From Deltaproteobacteria bacterium (GTDB lineage Bacteria; Myxococcota_A; UBA796; GCA-2862545): DNA of 5,186 nt. The first letter of the stretch is position 1, and the number at the start of each line of letters is the position of its first letter. The stretch covers positions 1-5,186 of the forward strand of contig JAFDJI010000324.1 in assembly GCA_019307545.1 (NCBI GenBank). Direction: 5' to 3'. Positions 1 to 5,186 of the stretch are shown in pieces. The position numbers were made by a program, and so were the translations under genes. The notes below the pieces were generated by a model. It did no database searches, was not told the DNA's origin, and saw nothing but the letters and a program-made list of their open reading frames with translations.

Positions 1-795
1 CCGGGTCCAGGCGACCTCGTACACCAGCGCAGCGCACCCCCCGAGGCCGGCCACCACCACCACCAACTGCCACACGTATCGCGGTGCCACGAGGCAGCCG
101 TCGGTCGTGGCACCGAGATCATCCTCCACCGGCGCACCTTCAGCCCCCTCCGACCAGCGGTCCAGACTCACGGCCGCGAGCGCGAGGAGCAGGTCTGCGG
201 CCGCGGCCACGACGTTGGTGGCGAAGAGCCCATAGTGGGGCAGGAGAAGGAAGCCGGCCAGCCAGGTGCCACCCACCGCCCCCGCGGTGTTCACCCCGTA
301 CAGCACCCCCACCCAGCCCCCTGCGGCCCCTAGCCGATCCGTGGCGAACCGGGCCAGCACCGGAAGGGTTGCCCCCATGAGCGCAGTGGGCAGCAACAGG
401 GCGGTCGCCACCAAGATGAACTGGACCACTCCGAATCCCAGCGGACGGAGGTCCAGGGCCCGCGCCAGGGACAGGTAGAGGGGGGTGAGCAGTTGGAGAA
501 CGTGGGGGAAGAGCAGGGCGTAGACCCCGATCCCAAGCTCCAACAGCGCATAGGTCCGCAACGGCCGAGCGATTCGGTCCACGCGCCGTGCCATGGCGAA
601 TCCACCCGCGGCCAGTCCGGCCATGAAGGCGGCGAGCACCGTGGCGATCGCGAAGCCCGAGGTCCCGAAGACCAGGTGTAGCTGCCTCGCCCACAACGTC
701 TGATAGACCAGCCCGGTGGCGCCGGAGACGAAGAAGAGGGGGAGCAGTACCCGGGTCGCGCGCTCGCGCCGCAACGCGGCCGAGAAAGCATCCAT
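1..795 (-). CDS. MFS-like membrane protein of the fused spermidine-synthase family, N-terminal part (C-terminus off left edge)
   Basis: This is a polytopic inner-membrane protein. The 265 visible codons read from ATG at 795 down to base 1 with no stop, so the C-terminus is missing. Hydrophobic segments lie near residues 16-35, 45-66, 82-105, 122-146, 160-182, 185-210 and 241-260. Recognisable family motifs are FFVSGATGLVYQTLWARQ (21-38), a VLAAFMAGLAAGG helix (53-65) and LPTALMGATLPVL (135-147). These are typical of MFS-like proteins often fused to a C-terminal spermidine/spermine-synthase methyltransferase-fold domain. The last visible residues, ALVYEVAWTR (256-265), echo the first motif, as expected at the start of the second half of an internally duplicated transporter fold. 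Residues 212-240 form a polar loop between the halves. The start has GGAGG at 807-811 (11-nt spacer); an in-frame GTG at 834-832, preceded by AAGGG, is an alternative. Substrate is unknown, and the synthase domain, if present, lies outside the window. Family is fairly sure; function is not. Confidence 0.86.
   Translation of the reverse strand, partial: MDAFSAALRRERATRVLLPLFFVSGATGLVYQTLWARQLHLVFGTSGFAIATVLAAFMAGLAAGGFAMARRVDRIARPLRTYALLELGIGVYALLFPHVLQLLTPLYLSLARALDLRPLGFGVVQFILVATALLLPTALMGATLPVLARFATDRLGAAGGWVGVLYGVNTAGAVGGTWLAGFLLLPHYGLFATNVVAAAADLLLALAAVSLDRWSEGAEGAPVEDDLGATTDGCLVAPRYVWQLVVVVAGLGGCAALVYEVAWTR
82..115. repeat. Perfect 11-bp inverted repeat inside the membrane-protein gene
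   Basis: The arms are CGGTGCCACGA (82-92) and TCGTGGCACCG (105-115), exact reverse complements separated by 12 nt. The repeat lies in the segment encoding the polar loop between the two halves of the minus-strand membrane protein, so its mRNA could form a stable hairpin there. There is no T-tract on either side, so it is not a typical intrinsic terminator. The structure is read directly from the sequence. Any function is unknown, and in GC-rich DNA a stem of this length can occur by chance. Confidence 0.6.
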
Positions 796-849
796 GGAAC
801 CGAGGGCCTCCGCAGCGGACCCTATCGCGTCCACGGCTGCCCTTGCCAA

Positions 850-879
850 GGCCCCGCCGTCTTTCCCACGGACGGGGCC
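850..879. repeat. Imperfect GC-rich hairpin in the divergent region
   Basis: GGCCCC (850-855) pairs with GGGGCC (874-879), and GTC (859-861) pairs with GAC (871-873). A 3-nt bulge (856-858) lies on the left arm and the apical loop is 9 nt (862-870). No run of T follows on either strand, and it sits between divergent starts, so a terminator is unlikely. An operator or structured leader on the minus-strand transcript is possible but unsupported. Confidence 0.35.
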
Positions 880-887
880 CCTTGCGT

Positions 888-893
888 TATGCT
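888..893 (+). promoter_or_regulatory. Weak candidate -10 box for the TPR gene
   Basis: TATGCT matches the TATAAT consensus at four of six positions and lies 29 nt upstream of the chosen ATG at 923, which would give a short leader of about 20 nt. No good -35 hexamer lies at the usual 16-18 nt spacing. This is a low-confidence suggestion. Confidence 0.18.
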
Positions 894-922
894 CGCTCGC
901 CCCACAAACGCCCGATCCCGCC

Positions 923-2965
923 ATGTTCCCCCACGACAAGCTCGACTGGACCCTCAGTCGCCTCGAGCAGCGCCTTGAACACGCCCCCGACGACACCGTC
1001 GCGCGTCTGGAGTACGCAACGGGGCACCTTTCCCAGGCCATGTTCCACGACGGCGGAGAGATGGCCTTCAACCAGGCCCTGACCCAGGCCAGGCGGGTCC
1101 TTCAACACGACCCGTCCAACCCCGGCGCACTCGTCGTTGCAGGTGCATCGCTGACCGGTCTCGGCCGACTCGAGGCAGCGACCCGCTACCTGGACGAAGC
1201 GCTCAAGATCGAGCCCGATCGAGCAGACGTGCGTCTCGCGCTGGGCATCCTCCACCAACAAGCAGGCGATCGCCACCAGGCGGTACGTGAGATGGAGTTC
1301 GGCTGCCGCCAGGCACCGGGGAGTTGGGAGCCCCACTACCTGCTGGGCCGGCTCCTCGGGGAGCGTGCCGACGAGTTGGGCGGGCCACGCCGAATGCTGG
1401 AGCGCAGCCAGTTCCACATCGTGCGCGCGCTGCACCTGGGCCCATCTGCGGCCCTCCGCGCCACCCTGCTCAACGACCTCGGCGTGATGTGCCTGCGTAC
1501 GGGGCGCTACAACGACGCGCTCAAGCTGTTCACCCGCCTGCAGGACCACGAGAAGTACGGCGAAAAGGCCCAGTACTACCTTGGCCTCGTGTCCTACCAC
1601 CTGGGCCGGTACAAGAACGCCATCCTCCACCACCGACGCTACCTCGACAAGAATGGAGAAAACGCCCACGTCCACGCCCGGATCGGGATGTCCTACCTCC
1701 ACCTCAGCGAGGTCCAGAAGGCGCGGGAGGCCAGCAACCGCGCCCTGGCCATCGAGCCAGGAGACCTGCAGGCGCGCTGGACCCTCGGCTGTGCATGGCT
1801 GGAGGAGGGACACGTCGAAGAGGCCGTCCGCACCTTCAAGGGCATCCTCCAGGACGCACCCGACCACCTACCGGCGTTCACCGAGTTGGTCCGCATCCGT
1901 CGCGATCGCCGCGATGCCCGCTGGCTGGGACAGGCCCTGCGTGCCGAGGTGGGTGGCCACGACCGGGTTCCGCTGCGCGACCGACGGGAACACCAGACCG
2001 GGCGCGGCAGTGTGGAGATCGACCCCCGGTCCGCCACCAGGAGTCGCATCCGGGTGGTGCTGGAGGCGCTGGCGCAACTCGGAGAGGACACAGCGCCCAC
2101 CATCCTGGAGACCATGGACCTCACCACCTCCGAGGGGCTGCGGTCCCAGCTCTGGGAGGCTGCCCTGGCCCAGATCGCGTCACGACGCGCTCGCAAGGCG
2201 CTCGATTCACTGAAGGAACCTGGCCGCTGCTTCGGTGCCCAAGCCGGGCGGGATGTGTTGACCCTGGCGGAGTTCCTCCCCGAAGCCATGCTCACCAACG
2301 GGCTCCAGGTGCAGGAGGAGGACCTGAAACGCGCGGCGGTCGAACGCCACGGGCCCGCCACCGACGTCTCGGCCCACCGGGCCAACGTCGACCGGGAGCG
2401 CCAGGAGGCCAGGGCGTGGCAGGCACTGCTGCTCCTGGCCGTGGCGACGCGCCAGACGCGGAGCGGCCGGAACCTCCTCGTCCGGTGGGCATCCGATGCC
2501 GACCCCGAGTTGGCGGACGCCGCGCGAGCTGCCCTGGTGATGATGGGGGATACCGATGCGCCCAGCCATCTTCGCGAGCGGGCGCGACAGCGTGGTGCGG
2601 AGCACCTGGTCGACGCGCTTCTCGCCGAGATCGCACCGCCGGAGCAGCGCCAGGCACCCCGTCCGGTCTCGGACGACGAGAATGTGGTGTGCTCCACCTG
2701 TGGCCGCCGCGCACCCCAGGTCGAGCACATCATGGTCGGGCCGAACGCCGCGATCTGCAACCAATGCATGATGGAGATCGCGCGCAACCGTCGCGAGCTT
2801 GCCACCGACGATCCCTCGGTTGCGTGCGCCCTGTCCGGAAGCAGCCTGCTGGAGAGCCACGCCATCTACGAGTTCCGGGGCGTCCCGGTTGCCGCTGAAG
2901 TCGTTGACGAAAGCCTGGGCCTGGCGGAGCGCGACGAGGTAGACCGGTATTTCCTGAGCCTGTAG
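923..2965 (+). CDS. TPR/HEAT-like repeat protein with C-terminal ClpX-type C4 zinc finger
   Basis: This is a 680-residue protein, predicted cytoplasmic, with no signal peptide or membrane segment. Residues 1-65 are helical. Residues about 66-133 and 181-315 hold at least six TPR-like 34-residue units, for example those ending LDEALKIEPD (90-99) and ASNRALAIEPG (270-280). A polar linker (about 340-370) leads to a helical, HEAT/armadillo-like region (about 370-570). The C-terminus has C590-x2-C593-x18-C612-x2-C615, with the same spacing as the zinc-binding domain of ClpX and a matching CSTCGRR...VGPNAAICNQC context. A related segment follows at 635-660. No Walker A/B motifs or other AAA+ features are present, so this is not ClpX. 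ClpX zinc domains dimerise and bind adaptors and substrates, so a scaffold or proteostasis adaptor role is an inference. ATG 923 is chosen because the longer open frame overlaps the divergent gene's start, but no clear Shine-Dalgarno precedes it. Confidence 0.9.
   Translation: MFPHDKLDWTLSRLEQRLEHAPDDTVARLEYATGHLSQAMFHDGGEMAFNQALTQARRVLQHDPSNPGALVVAGASLTGLGRLEAATRYLDEALKIEPDRADVRLALGILHQQAGDRHQAVREMEFGCRQAPGSWEPHYLLGRLLGERADELGGPRRMLERSQFHIVRALHLGPSAALRATLLNDLGVMCLRTGRYNDALKLFTRLQDHEKYGEKAQYYLGLVSYHLGRYKNAILHHRRYLDKNGENAHVHARIGMSYLHLSEVQKAREASNRALAIEPGDLQARWTLGCAWLEEGHVEEAVRTFKGILQDAPDHLPAFTELVRIRRDRRDARWLGQALRAEVGGHDRVPLRDRREHQTGRGSVEIDPRSATRSRIRVVLEALAQLGEDTAPTILETMDLTTSEGLRSQLWEAALAQIASRRARKALDSLKEPGRCFGAQAGRDVLTLAEFLPEAMLTNGLQVQEEDLKRAAVERHGPATDVSAHRANVDRERQEARAWQALLLLAVATRQTRSGRNLLVRWASDADPELADAARAALVMMGDTDAPSHLRERARQRGAEHLVDALLAEIAPPEQRQAPRPVSDDENVVCSTCGRRAPQVEHIMVGPNAAICNQCMMEIARNRRELATDDPSVACALSGSSLLESHAIYEFRGVPVAAEVVDESLGLAERDEVDRYFLSL
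2690..2767 (+). other. ClpX-type C4 zinc-binding domain (encoded segment)
   Basis: This encodes residues 590-615 of the TPR protein. The four cysteines C590, C593, C612 and C615 follow the C-x2-C-x18-C-x2-C pattern of the ClpX N-terminal zinc domain (E. coli ClpX C15/C18/C37/C40). The Gly after the second Cys, the Gly-Pro before the third and an Ile just before the third Cys also fit that family. Helix-forming residues (MMEIARNRRE) follow the last Cys, as in ClpX. All four ligands are intact, so zinc binding is expected. Confidence 0.85.
2825..2902 (+). other. Probable degenerate second copy of the ClpX-type zinc domain
   Basis: This encodes residues 635-660. Aligned without gaps to residues 590-615, the four ligand columns read C635, S638, A657 and V660. 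A Gly again follows the second ligand column (G639), Ile occupies the same inner position (I648), and a hydrophobic residue precedes the third column (V656). A charged C-terminal segment (DESLGLAERDEVDRY) follows where the first copy has its helix. With only one of four ligands left it should not bind zinc in the ClpX manner. The repeat relationship is by-eye inference. Confidence 0.5.
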
Positions 2966-3074
2966 GCCCGGTTCACGGATCGCAGGAGGGCCGCGGCTGA
3001 AGCCAGGGACAGTCGCCCCTTTCCCCGGGAAACCGCTGGCCATCGCTATCTCGCGTTGTCAATTGGATGTCGAA

Positions 3075-3097
3075 ACGTGTCCTGGAAAGTGACGCGT
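3075..3097. repeat. Inverted repeat upstream of the peptidase gene
   Basis: The arms ACGTGTC (3075-3081) and GACGCGT (3091-3097) pair over seven positions, one of them a G-T wobble, around a 9-nt spacer. The repeat lies about 47 nt upstream of the peptidase ATG and just after the TTGTCA element at 3056. It could be a regulator binding site or an mRNA leader hairpin, or it may have arisen by chance. Confidence 0.3.
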
Positions 3098-3130
3098 GGC
3101 CCGGAGACGCTTCACATTGGTCCCCACGCG

Positions 3131-3136
3131 AAGGAG
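3131..3136 (+). promoter_or_regulatory. Shine-Dalgarno of the peptidase gene
   Basis: AAGGAG ends 7 nt before the ATG at 3144. It is the best ribosome binding site in the window and fixes the start, and the codons that follow encode a signal peptide. Confidence 0.8.
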
Positions 3137-3143
3137 CGCCCCG

Positions 3144-5186
3144 ATGATCCGTGCCACGCTGCTGTTGATCGCACTGACTTCGGCGCTCGGGCGCCCGGCC
3201 TACGCGTTCGCTCCGGTCGACGACGGGGCGCAAGGCATCGAGGGCGACCGTGTCCTGGCCTTCGATCCCCACGTGCAGATCCGTCTCGCGAAGACCGAGC
3301 CCTGGCGACGTTTTCTCGCCACAGAGGGTGGCGGCTGGCGAGCCCGCTTCGACGAACAGATGGGGACACCCCATCGCATGTGGGGCGCTCCCATCGACCT
3401 CGGCCCCGCCGATTCCGCCCGTGCGGTGGAAGCGGGGCTCCTGGACTTCGTCGATCGCCACCACGAACTGCTCGGAACCGACTCCACCCAGCTACGCTTG
3501 CGCTCCGCGCGCCATGTCACCTACCTCGACACCTGGTACGTGGACTTCGATGTGTTGGTGGGCGGAATGCCCGTGGAGGGCGGCGGCATCACCGCGCGGC
3601 TCCGACATGGCGGCCTGGTGATGCTCGGTGCCGAAACCTACCCTCTGGCATCGCTGCAGGGGACGCGGCGGATGTCCCAGGATCTGGCTGTCGACCGCGC
3701 CATCGCGTTCGGCCCGGCCCCTCGAGCGCACCACACCGACGTACAGACCACCCTGGTCGCCGTCCCGGTCGTGCGTGAGGGGGAGGTGCTGCTCCGCCCG
3801 GCGTGGCGAACCTCCAGCCGCACCGTCACCCCGCTGGGAGACTGGGAAACCTATGTGGACGCCGATGACGGCACGCTCCTCGGCACCCGGAACCGGGTCC
3901 GCTACGCCACGGGAGAAATCTTCGCCGAACACGATCTGCGCACCGTCGACGGCCAGACCACGGTGTCCCCGCTGCCCTACGTCCAGGTCACCGACGGCTC
4001 CACCACCGTGTACGCCGACGCCCTGGGCGGGTTCGAACTCCCCGGCACCAGCGCCACCGCAACCCTCGAGGGCTCCAGGTTCCGAGTGTTCAACGACTCG
4101 GGCCCAGAAGCCTCGCTGACCTTCGACGGACCCGAGGGCCTCTTCGACGATGAGACCTCGACCCCCGCCGAGCGCGACACCTACGTGTTCCTCCACCAGG
4201 TCCACGAGTGGGGGTTGCGGGTGGCGCCCGGGGTCATGCCCAACCGCATGGACGCCTACGTCAACGTTGGCCAGACCTGCAACGCCTACTTCGACGGTGC
4301 AGTGAACTTCTTCGAGGCTGGCGATGGGTGCAACAACACCGGACGTATCGCGGACGTGGTGTACCACGAGTGGGGACACGGCCTTCACTATTACAGCCTG
4401 GAATCCGGCATATTCGACGGTTCCCTCTCCGAAGGCGCGGCCGACACGGTCGCGTTCCTCCAGACTGGTGACAACATCATCGCCCCCTACTTCATGACCA
4501 ACGGCCAGGGCATCCGGAATGTCGCCCCGGACCGCGTCTACCCCGATGACTACGTCGCCAACGATGCCTACGTGCACTCGAACGGCCTGATCTTCGCAGG
4601 GGCGATGTGGGACCTGTGGGACGCGTTGGTGGACGAGCACGGCGAGGAGGACGGCACTGCCCGGGTGGAGCACATCCTCACCGGCCTCCTCAAGGGCGGC
4701 CCCACGGTCGTCGAGAGCTATGACGAGGCGATGTTCGCAGACGACGACGACGGGGACCTCGAGAACGGAACGCCCAACCTCTGTCTGCTCGCGGAAGCGT
4801 TCGGCCAACACGGGCTCGGCCCCCTGGGTTCGGGGACCACCTTCCTCGCCCACCACGAGCCCACCACCGATGCCGATCCCGGGAGTCCGTCCGAGCTCGA
4901 GGTCGACCTGGTGCCCGTCGCCGAGCAGTGCTTCCCCTTCGACCCCGAGGCGGCAATTGTCCACTATCGAGTGAAAGGGGGGGAATGGCAGACCGCCCCG
5001 CTCGACATCGAGGTGGACACCGCGGCCGGCGCGATCCCTCCCCTACGCCTCGGCGACTTCGTGGAGTACTACGTGCGGGTGGAGGACGGGGACGGCTCCT
5101 CGGTGACCGTGCCCGAGGGCGGTGTCATCAACCCGTTCAGCTTCTACGTGGGCGACGCGCTCTCCATCCACTGCGACGATTTCGAG
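3144..5186 (+). CDS. Secreted gluzincin zinc metallopeptidase, M4/M36-like, with FTP/PepSY propeptide (C-terminus off right edge)
   Basis: The frame is open for 681 codons to the window edge without a stop. Residues 1-21 form a Sec-type signal peptide, with likely cleavage after AYA (19-21). Residues about 113-167 resemble the fungalysin/thermolysin propeptide (LRSARHVTYLDTWYVDFDV then GAETYP), and about 178-256 a PepSY-like segment ending ETYVDADDGTLLG. The catalytic domain has HEWGH (408-412; H408 and H412 zinc ligands, E409 catalytic), a probable third ligand E430 in LSEGAAD with D434 four residues on, and H478 in YVHSNGLIFAGA, which fits the transition-state His of thermolysin. Cysteines C379 and C396 could form a disulfide. 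An acidic ADDDDGDLENGTPNLC run (532-547) closes the domain. Residues about 580-670 look like a beta-rich domain, and CDDFE (677-681) begins a further module. It is predicted to be exported as an autoprocessed zymogen that degrades extracellular protein. The exact peptidase family is uncertain, because the H412-E430 gap (17 residues) is shorter than in thermolysin. Confidence 0.9.
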   Translation, partial: MIRATLLLIALTSALGRPAYAFAPVDDGAQGIEGDRVLAFDPHVQIRLAKTEPWRRFLATEGGGWRARFDEQMGTPHRMWGAPIDLGPADSARAVEAGLLDFVDRHHELLGTDSTQLRLRSARHVTYLDTWYVDFDVLVGGMPVEGGGITARLRHGGLVMLGAETYPLASLQGTRRMSQDLAVDRAIAFGPAPRAHHTDVQTTLVAVPVVREGEVLLRPAWRTSSRTVTPLGDWETYVDADDGTLLGTRNRVRYATGEIFAEHDLRTVDGQTTVSPLPYVQVTDGSTTVYADALGGFELPGTSATATLEGSRFRVFNDSGPEASLTFDGPEGLFDDETSTPAERDTYVFLHQVHEWGLRVAPGVMPNRMDAYVNVGQTCNAYFDGAVNFFEAGDGCNNTGRIADVVYHEWGHGLHYYSLESGIFDGSLSEGAADTVAFLQTGDNIIAPYFMTNGQGIRNVAPDRVYPDDYVANDAYVHSNGLIFAGAMWDLWDALVDEHGEEDGTARVEHILTGLLKGGPTVVESYDEAMFADDDDGDLENGTPNLCLLAEAFGQHGLGPLGSGTTFLAHHEPTTDADPGSPSELEVDLVPVAEQCFPFDPEAAIVHYRVKGGEWQTAPLDIEVDTAAGAIPPLRLGDFVEYYVRVEDGDGSSVTVPEGGVINPFSFYVGDALSIHCDDFE

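Larger units (their letters stand above)
796..922. promoter_or_regulatory. Divergent intergenic region between the membrane-protein and TPR genes
   Basis: These 127 bp separate two gene starts that point away from each other, so promoters for both should lie here. Visible items are a possible Shine-Dalgarno for the minus-strand gene (GGAGG, complement of 807-811), an 11-base inverted repeat CCTTG-C-CAAGG at 841-851, a GC-rich imperfect hairpin at 850-879 and a weak -10-like TATGCT at 888-893. The frame of the TPR gene stays open back to about 716, but this is attributed to GC bias because it would run across the start of the opposite gene. No strong sigma-70 promoter pair is apparent. Confidence 0.5.
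2966..3143. other. Intergenic region between the TPR gene and the peptidase gene
   Basis: These 178 bp hold no credible gene. No strong hairpin-plus-T-tract terminator follows the TPR stop. Visible structure includes a tight inverted repeat TTTCCC-C-GGGAAA at 3020-3032 (too tight to fold as a hairpin, possibly an operator) flanked by GCCAG (3002-3006) and CTGGC (3036-3040). There is also a -35-like TTGTCA at 3056-3061 with no matching -10 at the usual spacing, and a second inverted repeat at 3075-3097. The length and these elements make an independent promoter for the peptidase gene more likely than simple read-through, but none is convincing alone. Confidence 0.45.

Noticed and set aside
50..66. 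CAC trinucleotide run resembling a microsatellite
   Set aside because: On the coding strand it is a short GTG run encoding valines in a transmembrane helix; too short to be notable.
140..791. Minus-strand frames 140-694 and 330-791
   Set aside because: They are out of frame with the membrane protein read from 795, whose hydrophobic segments and family motifs are unmistakable. The ATG at 791 belongs to a different frame.
716..922. N-terminal extension of the TPR protein frame from a GTG at 716
   Set aside because: It would overlap the opposite-strand membrane-protein start by 80 bp, and its sequence is low-complexity, Ala/Arg/Pro-rich and unlike the TPR helices. It is best explained as GC-driven open frame.
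1693..2865. 390-codon antisense frame opposite the TPR gene, plus the overlapping plus-strand frame 1324-2898
   Set aside because: Both are Arg/Ser/Pro/Ala-rich shadows typical of high-GC DNA. The TPR and zinc-finger frame accounts for this region.
2990..3022. Possible intrinsic terminator after the TPR gene
   Set aside because: Only very short stems (GGC-TGAA-GCC and a weak GGG/CCC pairing) are present, followed by at most three T residues.
3097..3116. Possible sigma-54 promoter (TGGCCCG...GC)
   Set aside because: The spacing between the GG and GC dinucleotides is one base too short for the -24/-12 consensus, and TTGC is not matched.
3492..4964. 490-codon antisense open frame on the minus strand
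   Set aside because: It mirrors the peptidase gene exactly. The plus strand has a signal peptide, propeptide and full zinc-site motifs, while the antisense product is Val/Gly/Glu-rich with no recognisable motif.

Overview
The window is GC-rich throughout (roughly two-thirds G+C by eye). Its codons end strongly in G or C, and that bias explains the many long antisense ORFs that mirror the real genes. It holds three protein genes and two intergenic regions, with no sign of RNA genes, insertion sequences, CRISPR or phage. The gene content suggests a free-living member of the Myxococcota or another former deltaproteobacterial lineage. The clues are a secreted zinc peptidase with a DDGDLxNGTP-type tail and a 'CDDFE' segment, a TPR protein with a ClpX-type zinc finger, and a spermidine-synthase-family membrane protein. 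This assignment is inferred from protein style, not from a marker gene.

Layout. (1) Positions 1-795, minus strand: the N-terminal 265 codons of a polytopic membrane protein of the MFS-like / fused spermidine-synthase type, running off the left edge. (2) Positions 796-922: a 127-bp divergent intergenic region with a GC-rich imperfect hairpin and a weak -10-like box. (3) Positions 923-2965, plus strand: a complete 680-residue cytoplasmic protein with N-terminal TPR repeats, a HEAT-like helical middle and a C-terminal ClpX-type C4 zinc finger. The finger is followed by what looks like a second copy of the same fold that has lost three of its four zinc ligands. (4) Positions 2966-3143: a 178-bp gap with small inverted repeats and no convincing terminator. 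(5) Positions 3144-5186, plus strand: a secreted gluzincin metallopeptidase (M4/M36-like). It has a signal peptide, an FTP/PepSY-type propeptide, HEWGH, a downstream Glu and a thermolysin-like third His. It is open at the right edge and no stop is reached.

Nothing ties the three genes into one pathway. The membrane protein is divergent from the other two. The TPR and peptidase genes are co-directional, but the gap between them is large enough for the peptidase to have its own promoter. The most unusual item is the TPR/HEAT protein carrying a ClpX zinc-binding domain without an AAA+ motor, together with its ungapped, ligand-depleted second repeat.
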